From a virus, in the IMG/VR virus record IMGVR_UViG_3300002231_000829, positions 1,626-21,676 of that record: a stretch of DNA of 20,051 nt; one strand, written 5' to 3'. The notes beneath the pieces were generated by a model. That model was given only the letters and a program-made list of their open reading frames with translations. It was not told the DNA's origin and did not search any database. Below are positions 8,712 through 13,761 of the stretch, piece after piece; positions within the stretch are counted from its first letter, which is position 1, and each line of letters opens with the position of its first letter. Position numbers and translations under genes: made by a program.

Positions 8712-9292
8712 GAAAAGTTATAATATACAGAATAGTCTTTCCAAATGGAAAGAGTTATATTGGACAAACTATTCAGCCTCTTAACAGAAGAATAAATAGG
8801 CATCGTTCAAACTCCGCAAATAAAAGTTGTAGAATGTACAATATCCCAGTTTATAATGCTATTAGAAAGTATGGCTGGAAATCTTTAATTATAAATATAT
8901 TATGTAAAGTTTCTAAAGATAAGGCCAATAAGAGAGAAACCTTTTATATAGAAAAGTTTGGGTCTTTGATTGAAAATAGAGGTTATAACTGTATTTTAGA
9001 GTGGCCCGACAAAAGAAAAGAAATGTCTAAGGAAACTAGACAAAAAATGTCTGAAATACAAAGGACAAGTGAAAAATGTAAAGCTCATCTTAAAAAATTA
9101 CATGAGTCTAGAAAAGGTAAAAAAGCGCAAAATAGAAAGAAATGTGCCTGTTACGATGCGGATGGCGCATTAATTAAGCGATATGATTGTATGATGGATG
9201 CAAAAAAGGATGGACATGTTATGTCAGCTATCTCTAGATGTTGCAAGGGTAAACAAAAAACGCATCATAAACTAACCTGGAAATTAACATGA
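8708..9292 (+). CDS. Free-standing GIY-YIG homing endonuclease with NUMOD-type DNA-binding tail
   Basis: The N-terminal nuclease domain shows a variant GIY element (I5-I6-Y7 in KVIIYRI), the YIG element (Y17-I18-G19 in GKSYIGQT), an Arg/His helix with R27-R28 and H32, catalytic E77 in RETFYIEKFGS, and N94 in RGYN. The linker (about 106-140, SKETRQKMSEIQRTSEKCKA and onwards) is NUMOD3-like. The C-terminus (about 143-194, ending in SRCCKGKQKTHHKLTWKL) resembles the NUMOD1/helix-turn-helix modules that read DNA in such enzymes. The start must be TTG 8708, since the frame offers no closer ATG; AGAGG at 8699-8703 supports it. The gene overlaps its neighbours by 4 nt at both ends. Such seg-like enzymes spread themselves by cutting related phage DNA near their own locus. 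No intron borders are visible. Confidence 0.9.
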   Translation: MRKVIIYRIVFPNGKSYIGQTIQPLNRRINRHRSNSANKSCRMYNIPVYNAIRKYGWKSLIINILCKVSKDKANKRETFYIEKFGSLIENRGYNCILEWPDKRKEMSKETRQKMSEIQRTSEKCKAHLKKLHESRKGKKAQNRKKCACYDADGALIKRYDCMMDAKKDGHVMSAISRCCKGKQKTHHKLTWKLT

Positions 9293-11223
9293 GCGCTGCA
9301 ATTGATTGTGGTACAGGTAATTTTGTTGCTATAGATGGTGACGGAATTAGAATACAGAGAAACGCATTTCTTACAATTGATAGAAGTGTTACAACTACAA
9401 AACAACTTAAAAAAATGAAAGTTCCTTTTGTAGATATGGACAATAGGCTTCATATCGTGGGATCAAAAGCTTATGAATATGCACAAGTTTTTGGTACTAA
9501 AGATCTTAAGAGACCTATGCGTCAGGGATTATTAAATCCTGAAGAACAGGATGCTTTACCTATTCTTCGTTTAATTGTAGGCGGGTTATTAAAAGAACCT
9601 GCAACTAAAGGAGAGAAAGTAGTTTATTGCGTACCTGCTAAACCTATAGATGCGGAAAGAGAAACGGACTATCATGAAGATGTTTTAAAACAAATAATAG
9701 ATAGTTTTGGTTATGATTCTAGAGCTATAAATGAAGGGCTAGCTTTAGGAAATGCTGGTTTAGAAGAGGATGATTTAACGGGTATAGCTATAAGTATGGG
9801 GGCTGGTATGTGTTTAAAGGGAGATACTGTTATACCATTATTAGATGGTAGGAAATTAACAATACAAGAATTAGCAGAATCTAGTGAAAAAAGTTTTTGG
9901 GTTTATTCTTGTAAAAAAGATGGCCAAATAGTACCAGGGAAAGCTTATAATGCTCATAAAGTTAAAACCACGACAAAGTTATTAAAAATTAAATTAGATA
10001 ATAATGAGTATTTAGAATGTACTCCAGATCATAAAATAATGCTTAGAAATGGAAATTTTGTAGAAGCGCAAAATCTAAATATAGGTTCTTCTCTTATGCC
10101 ATTATACGTGTATGAAGAAAAAACTGGCTATAAACAGATAAAAAATAATAAAACAGGGATGTGGAATGCTGAACATAGGTTTTTATACAAAAATTATAAT
10201 AATGAAAATTTAGATAAATCAGACATTGTCCATCATAAAGATTTCAATAAGAGAAATAATAATCCAGATAATTTAGTAAAAATGGCCAATGCTGAGCATT
10301 CCCAACTTCATACTGAGTTAGCTAATGGTGCCAAAGAAAGACTTACAGGTAAAACTCTGGAAGAGCTTTATGGGGAAGATAAAGCTCGAAAAATAAAAAA
10401 GACAAGTTCAGATACTATGAAGAAATCTTGGAAAGAAAAAAAAATAAAATCTAAACCTATAACAAAAGATAATTTAAAAAAATGTCAAGAAAATGGTTTT
10501 GGAACTTATGAAAGAACTACAGAACACTTGAAAAACATATCTGATACATTGTACCAAAAAGGACAAATTCCATGGAATAAAGGTATGTCTGGTAAAGACT
10601 ATAAAAAACATTTTAGCAATGGATTTTCAAACCAGATTGGTACTGGGTTTAACCATAAAGTTATTTCTATAGAAACAATAAATCATGAGGTTGATGTATA
10701 TGATATGACTGTTGATGAATATCATAACTTTGCTATAGATTCTGGTATTTTTGTACATAATTGTAACGTAGCTATTATGTATATGGGAATGAGTGCATTA
10801 CAATTCTCTGTACAACAATCTGGAGATTGGGTAGATAAGAATGTTTCACGAGACTGCGGTATACCTGTAGCTAAAGCTCAATATATTAAAGAATCTGGGG
10901 ATTACACTATTGACCCTAAATCAACAGAAGAAAGAACTAGAGAGCAAAACGCTATTAAAAGTTACTATGAAGCTCTTATTAGGTATTTATTAGCTAATAT
11001 ATCTTCACAGTTTGAAAGTAAAGAAATGCCCAATTTTCCTAGTGAAGTTCCTATCGTAATAGGTGGTGGATCATCTATGGTTAATGGTTTTATTGAAGTA
11101 TTTAAAGCGCAATTTACACAAAAGAATTTCCCATTAAAAATATCAGAAATCAGATTAGTGGAAGAACCTTTAACGGCAGTAGCGCGTGGTTGTTTAATTG
11201 AAGCTAAATTAGAGGATGAATAG
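9289..11223 (+). CDS. Actin-like ATPase (ParM/MreB-type fold) interrupted by an intein
   Basis: After removal of residues 175-491 the product is 327 aa, normal for a bacterial or phage actin. The phosphate-1 loop is A4-I-D-C-G-T-G-N11. The phosphate-2 loop is ISMGAGM|CNVAIMYMG, rebuilt across the splice point. The adenosine-binding GGGSSM lies at 592-597 of the precursor. Phage actins form filaments that position or segregate DNA, or organise replication and virion assembly; which applies here cannot be told. The gene starts in an ATGA overlap with the endonuclease upstream. Because the intein splits the nucleotide-binding site, the unspliced protein should be inactive. A ParM-like plasmid-type partner gene or centromere repeat array is not seen nearby. 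Confidence 0.85.
   Translation: MSAAIDCGTGNFVAIDGDGIRIQRNAFLTIDRSVTTTKQLKKMKVPFVDMDNRLHIVGSKAYEYAQVFGTKDLKRPMRQGLLNPEEQDALPILRLIVGGLLKEPATKGEKVVYCVPAKPIDAERETDYHEDVLKQIIDSFGYDSRAINEGLALGNAGLEEDDLTGIAISMGAGMCLKGDTVIPLLDGRKLTIQELAESSEKSFWVYSCKKDGQIVPGKAYNAHKVKTTTKLLKIKLDNNEYLECTPDHKIMLRNGNFVEAQNLNIGSSLMPLYVYEEKTGYKQIKNNKTGMWNAEHRFLYKNYNNENLDKSDIVHHKDFNKRNNNPDNLVKMANAEHSQLHTELANGAKERLTGKTLEELYGEDKARKIKKTSSDTMKKSWKEKKIKSKPITKDNLKKCQENGFGTYERTTEHLKNISDTLYQKGQIPWNKGMSGKDYKKHFSNGFSNQIGTGFNHKVISIETINHEVDVYDMTVDEYHNFAIDSGIFVHNCNVAIMYMGMSALQFSVQQSGDWVDKNVSRDCGIPVAKAQYIKESGDYTIDPKSTEERTREQNAIKSYYEALIRYLLANISSQFESKEMPNFPSEVPIVIGGGSSMVNGFIEVFKAQFTQKNFPLKISEIRLVEEPLTAVARGCLIEAKLEDE
9811..10761 (+). mobile_element. 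Intein with HNH homing endonuclease (317 aa) in the actin-like gene
   Basis: Block A starts with Cys1 (CLKGDTVIPLLDG, precursor residue 175). Block B is YLECTPDHKIM with T245 and H248. The C-terminal blocks F and G are VDVYDMTVDEYHNFAIDS and GIFVHN, ending His-Asn, followed by Cys+1 (residue 492). All residues for class 1 splicing are therefore present. The inserted nuclease is HNH type: IVHHKDFNKRNNNPDNL, with H315-H316, N323-N324 and N328. A GQIPWNKGMSGKD NUMOD3-like segment follows. The insertion point is the phosphate-2 loop of the actin fold, a highly conserved site that inteins favour. Confidence 0.93.
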
Positions 11224-11296
11224 ATGAATTTTACAAATGAAATTATAAAGGTAGCTATATTTACATTTACTTTAAAAAGTAAAATAAAAAAAATTA

Positions 11297-11590
11297 ATGT
11301 TTAAAAATTACACAGAGGCAGACTTAGAGAACGCAATAAAAGCCTTTAAAGATTCTAATAGTAAACTACAAGGGGCAAAATTTTTAACTAATTTGTCAAC
11401 TGGCGTTGGAATTACTACTGGATTGGTAGCTGATACTATAGTTTTATCTATTATTTTAGGTATAGTTGGTTATGGACTTATGTCAGATGTAAGAGATAAG
11501 GCTATAAATAAGTTAAATGAAGAACTTCATAAATATAATTTACATTATGATACTGGATTAAAAAAAATTGTGAAAGTTACAGGAATTTGA
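11297..11590 (+). CDS. Small membrane protein (97 aa), unknown
   Basis: ATG 11297 to TGA 11590. A charged N-terminal helix (residues 7-27) is followed by a hydrophobic, Gly-rich stretch at 33-62 (VGITTGLVADTIVLSIILGI core), which could form one long or two short membrane helices. A basic amphipathic C-terminus with HKYNLHYDTGLKKI follows. No ribosome binding site is evident; the leader is A-rich. The 73 bases between the actin-like gene and this one are almost all A/T and hold only a weak AT-only inverted repeat. The protein might be a second holin-like or envelope protein; no family is recognised. Confidence 0.6.
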   Translation: MFKNYTEADLENAIKAFKDSNSKLQGAKFLTNLSTGVGITTGLVADTIVLSIILGIVGYGLMSDVRDKAINKLNEELHKYNLHYDTGLKKIVKVTGI

Positions 11591-11642
11591 CTTTAGTGTA
11601 ATTAAAGAGGAAGACTTGCAATAACTAAACCATTAACATACA

Positions 11643-11930
11643 ATGAGATTTTTCAAATGGTTAAAAGAAAAGACAAATTTCCATTGGCAAAATTTAAATG
11701 AAATATCAACACGTTATAACATATGTTATTCGGGGATTAGATACGGAAGATGTTGGTTTAGTCTATATAAGCTGAGGTTTTGTATTGAGTGCCTATTATC
11801 AGCGGCATGTCATGCTAATGTTGAAATTGGCGGAGAGTACGGAGAAAGTGATTTAAAAATAGGATTAGCTTTTTCTCCTGTATCATTTTGGTTTACTATC
11901 GAAGAGGGGCTATTTCCAATAAAAATATAA
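11643..11930 (+). CDS. N-terminal fragment of a conserved phage protein, frame broken (95 aa)
   Basis: The product begins MRFFKWLKEKTNFHW and contains CECL/CHANVEIGGEYGESDLKIGLAFSPVSFWFTIEEG-type beta-rich sequence, then stops at TAA 11928-11930, right after the five-A run 11921-11925. The -1 frame at that point continues as NLKKYHGLKTSISVHNG and reads on as a sensible protein to 12100. From memory, phages carry a single protein family in which this N-terminal part, the tryptophan-rich middle and the 'PATV..TWKR' part encoded next are joined. Here they are in pieces. Function of the family is unknown; it travels with portal-proximal genes. Alternative reading: separate small proteins. There is no ribosome binding site close to ATG 11643. 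Confidence 0.55.
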   Translation: MRFFKWLKEKTNFHWQNLNEISTRYNICYSGIRYGRCWFSLYKLRFCIECLLSAACHANVEIGGEYGESDLKIGLAFSPVSFWFTIEEGLFPIKI

Positions 11931-12100
11931 ACCTAAAAAAGTACCATGGACTAAAAACCTCTATTTCAGTGCATAATGGAACTTTATGGTGGGATATTTG
12001 GCAAGACGGCATGTGTTGGAGTAATAAAACTCCAAAATGGAAAATCGGAAGTTTTGGTTTCACTGATTTTATATTAGGAAAGTCTGTTTATAATAAATAA
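11888..12100 (+). CDS. Middle fragment of the same conserved phage protein (70 aa), tryptophan-rich
   Basis: The frame is open from ATG 11888, but that ATG is probably not a real start because it lies inside the coding sequence of the upstream fragment. The meaningful part begins near 11930. It contains SISVHNGTLWWDIWQDGMCW and KWKIGSFGFTDFILGKS, a Trp-rich block I associate with the middle of a longer phage protein. It ends at TAA 12098-12100. The frame continues beyond that stop without another stop as ILDIKEVNIPLIEGYYP into the next fragment, so the TAA appears to interrupt a once-continuous gene. It is either degenerate, recoded, or a sequence error. Confidence 0.5.
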   Translation: MVYYRRGAISNKNINLKKYHGLKTSISVHNGTLWWDIWQDGMCWSNKTPKWKIGSFGFTDFILGKSVYNK

Positions 12101-12130
12101 ATACTTGATATTAAGGAAGTAAATATTCCG

Positions 12131-12499
12131 TTGATAGAAGGATATTATCCAGCTACTATAGAAATGAGTCTTGCTACATGGAAAAGAAAAAGATGGTCAT
12201 TTACACAAAAAGCTGTGAGGGCAGAGGTTACTCCAAAAGAAGAGGTGTACATTCCTGGTAAGGGGACATGTGCTCATAACTGTGGGCCAGACGCAACCTT
12301 CAGTTCTACATTTCCAGCTAATAATATAAGAGAAGCAATAACAAAGTTTACACATGACATAATAGATACACGTCTTAAACGTGGCGGAGATCTTATGCCA
12401 CCTGAAGGTGAAGATAGGTCATGTAAATATCCTATACCACAAAAACCCATTGATACAGAACTTATAAAAAGTCAAATGGAGAAGAGGGCTAAAAAATGA
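12131..12499 (+). CDS. C-terminal fragment of the same conserved phage protein (122 aa)
   Basis: This is in the same frame as the middle fragment, separated from it only by TAA 12098-12100 and ten sense codons. Translation as a separate protein would start at TTG 12131, for which AAGGAAG (12113-12119) is an acceptable site at 11 nt. Key segments are EGYYPATIEMSLATWKRKRW, VYIPGKGTCAHNCGPDATFS and REAITKFTHDIIDTRLKRGG. This PGKG...NCG.DA pattern matches the C-terminal half of the phage family described for the fragments upstream (recollection). Molecular function is unknown. The stop overlaps the ATG of the next small gene (ATGA, 12496-12499). Confidence 0.65.
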   Translation: MIEGYYPATIEMSLATWKRKRWSFTQKAVRAEVTPKEEVYIPGKGTCAHNCGPDATFSSTFPANNIREAITKFTHDIIDTRLKRGGDLMPPEGEDRSCKYPIPQKPIDTELIKSQMEKRAKK

Positions 12500-12645
12500 G
12501 CAAACAAAAAAAGATCTTTTCTAGGCTGATAGATTTAATAAAGCATATTTTGAAATTAAAAAAGCTTATAGCTGAAAATGCAGAGTTAAAGGCATGGGTA
12601 AAAAACTTTCAAGTTAAGATAAAAAAACTTTTTTCACGCAAATAA
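12496..12645 (+). CDS. Very small basic coiled-coil protein (49 aa)
   Basis: ATG 12496 overlaps the upstream stop by 4 nt (ATGA), and the frame ends at TAA 12643-12645. The product is strongly basic with regularly spaced Leu/Ile (SRLIDLIKHILKLKKLIAEN), so an amphipathic helix or short leucine zipper is expected. It ends in KKLFSRK. Tight coupling to the upstream frame and codon use like its neighbours favour a real gene, but it is short and no family is recognised. Confidence 0.5.
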   Translation: MSKQKKIFSRLIDLIKHILKLKKLIAENAELKAWVKNFQVKIKKLFSRK

Positions 12646-12660
12646 TGGGATTCTATTTAA

Positions 12661-13149
12661 ATGAGCATTTTAAAAGTATCTTTAGAAGACTACACTAAGT
12701 ATAAATATAAAAAAGATTTATTTAATCCTAGGCAAGAGAAGCTTATTAAAAAAAAGTTCAAGAGATATTCTAAAGATTTAGAATCAGGAAAAGGTGTTAG
12801 AATTGGGAATTTGGACAGAGTTTTAATACCAAAAAAAGATCTATCTGCAAAGGAATTAACTAAAGGTTTAGGGTTTTTACCAACAAGAATAGCTGTACCT
12901 GAAAGTGGTCAAACTAAGTTTAGAACTTTTAGACATCCTCACAGTAAACACCATATACACTCCCATAGGAAGTATTGGACAATGCATAAAGACGAACATA
13001 CATCATATACAACTATGGGTTGGGCTAAAAAACTTAAAAAGAATCCATCTATGAAAAAATATGAAGCTGGATTACCAAGCACTGTGGATAGAAACACAAC
13101 AAAAGCGTCTAGTACTGTTGAAGCTTTTGCAAAGGGGAATGAAGCATAA
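12661..13149 (+). CDS. Conserved phage protein with His-rich centre, C-terminus shifted out of frame (162 aa)
   Basis: ATG 12661 to TAA 13149. After a Lys-rich N-terminal helix region, the centre (residues 88-113, FRTFRHPHSKHHIHSHRKYW followed by TMHKDEH) packs eight His into 22 residues (92, 94, 97, 98, 100, 102, 109, 113), which could bind a metal. In phages I recall this 'HIHxHxxxWTxHxDxH' family continuing with an 'EGxPGxxxYxK' tail. That tail is present here but in the +1 frame (IVEGVPGWVSYLKNRYLNK, from 13139 on), so the family protein seems to be interrupted at AAGGGGAATG, 13132-13141. A portal-adjacent structural or assembly role is inferred from position alone. Confidence 0.65.
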   Translation: MSILKVSLEDYTKYKYKKDLFNPRQEKLIKKKFKRYSKDLESGKGVRIGNLDRVLIPKKDLSAKELTKGLGFLPTRIAVPESGQTKFRTFRHPHSKHHIHSHRKYWTMHKDEHTSYTTMGWAKKLKKNPSMKKYEAGLPSTVDRNTTKASSTVEAFAKGNEA

Positions 13150-13261
13150 TATAGTAGAAGGTGTTCCTGGGTGGGTGTCTTATCTTAAGAATAGATATCT
13201 TAATAAAAATAGAACTGGCACAGTCAGTAAAATAAAAAAAGAAGTTAGAGAAGAGAAATAA
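13139..13261 (+). CDS. Out-of-frame C-terminal piece of the His-rich protein (40 aa), or small separate ORF
   Basis: ATG 13139 overlaps the last 11 nt of the His-rich gene. The product starts MKHNIVEGVPGWVSYLKN and ends in a basic tail. Skipping one base in GGGGAA (13134-13139) joins it seamlessly to the upstream protein as ...AFAKG-MKHNIVEG.... An AAAGGGGA stretch lies just before the ATG but is too close to be a normal ribosome binding site. It is best read as the lost C-terminus of the upstream gene, produced by +1 frameshifting, coupled restart, or not at all. Confidence 0.5.
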   Translation: MKHNIVEGVPGWVSYLKNRYLNKNRTGTVSKIKKEVREEK

Positions 13262-13262
13262 A

Positions 13263-13754
13263 ATGACTATAAATGAATTAATAACTATGCAAGAGGAATT
13301 AGAGCCAGAAACAATACGCAAGTTCTTTCCTCTCATGTCATCATTAGAAGTGCAGCAGATCCAAGTTCTAAAAATACTCAACACTACTATGGCAGCTTAT
13401 GAAGACATGGATGTATTTGAGGATGTTGTTGCTGTTTTAAATGGAGTTAGCCCCAATATTGGTGTTATGGAAGGTTCAACTCCTGAATTTATCTGGAGAG
13501 CTCTTGACATAATATTTGGGTTACATCCTAACTTAGAATTATCCTGGGATGTTGAACATTATACTAAGTACATATTTAATGATAATGGTTATTATTTTTA
13601 TCACCCAAAACTTAAATTAGAAAACGAATTATTAGATGATGTTATAAAAAAAGCTACAAGTGGGCCGTTTCCTTTAGAGGAGACTTTTATTGGGATCCAG
13701 GCAGGTAAATACTTAAAAATTTTAGAATACATAAATCAAGCAAAGAGAGGTTAG
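13263..13754 (+). CDS. Uncharacterised protein encoded just upstream of the portal gene (163 aa)
   Basis: ATG 13263 follows the previous stop by one base and the frame ends at TAG 13754, 7 nt before the portal gene. The protein is acidic and helical: ITMQEELEPETIRKFFPLMS at the start, FEDVVAVLNGVSPNIG in the middle, then PEFIWRALDIIFGLHPNLEL. I recall similar small 'EDxxxxLNGVxP' proteins beside portal genes of other phages, but no function is known for them. No membrane segment, Cys cluster or catalytic motif is seen. A head or packaging accessory role is inferred from its fixed neighbour. Confidence 0.7.
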   Translation: MTINELITMQEELEPETIRKFFPLMSSLEVQQIQVLKILNTTMAAYEDMDVFEDVVAVLNGVSPNIGVMEGSTPEFIWRALDIIFGLHPNLELSWDVEHYTKYIFNDNGYYFYHPKLKLENELLDDVIKKATSGPFPLEETFIGIQAGKYLKILEYINQAKRG

Positions 13755-13761
13755 ATAACGA

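Noticed and set aside
8708-9292. Group I intron carrying the GIY-YIG gene
   Set aside because: There is no room for intron core RNA: the gene overlaps both neighbouring coding sequences by 4 nt, and neither neighbour appears split.
11266-11283. Inverted repeat TTTACTTT / AAAGTAAA
   Set aside because: AT-rich, only 8 bp with a 2-base gap, and no T tract on the plus strand; expected by chance in this composition.
11224-11304. 26-codon frame starting right after the actin-like gene stop (MNFTNEIIKVAIF...)
   Set aside because: It is very short, in a nearly pure A/T stretch, with no ribosome binding site, and it overlaps the next start; it is likely chance.
11918-11926. Canonical -1 slippery heptamer at the A run
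   Set aside because: In the reading frame the site is A-ATA-AAA. The P-site codon ATA cannot re-pair well as AAT, and no strong downstream pseudoknot was noticed. A single AAA to AAA slip remains possible, so only the classic heptamer is rejected.
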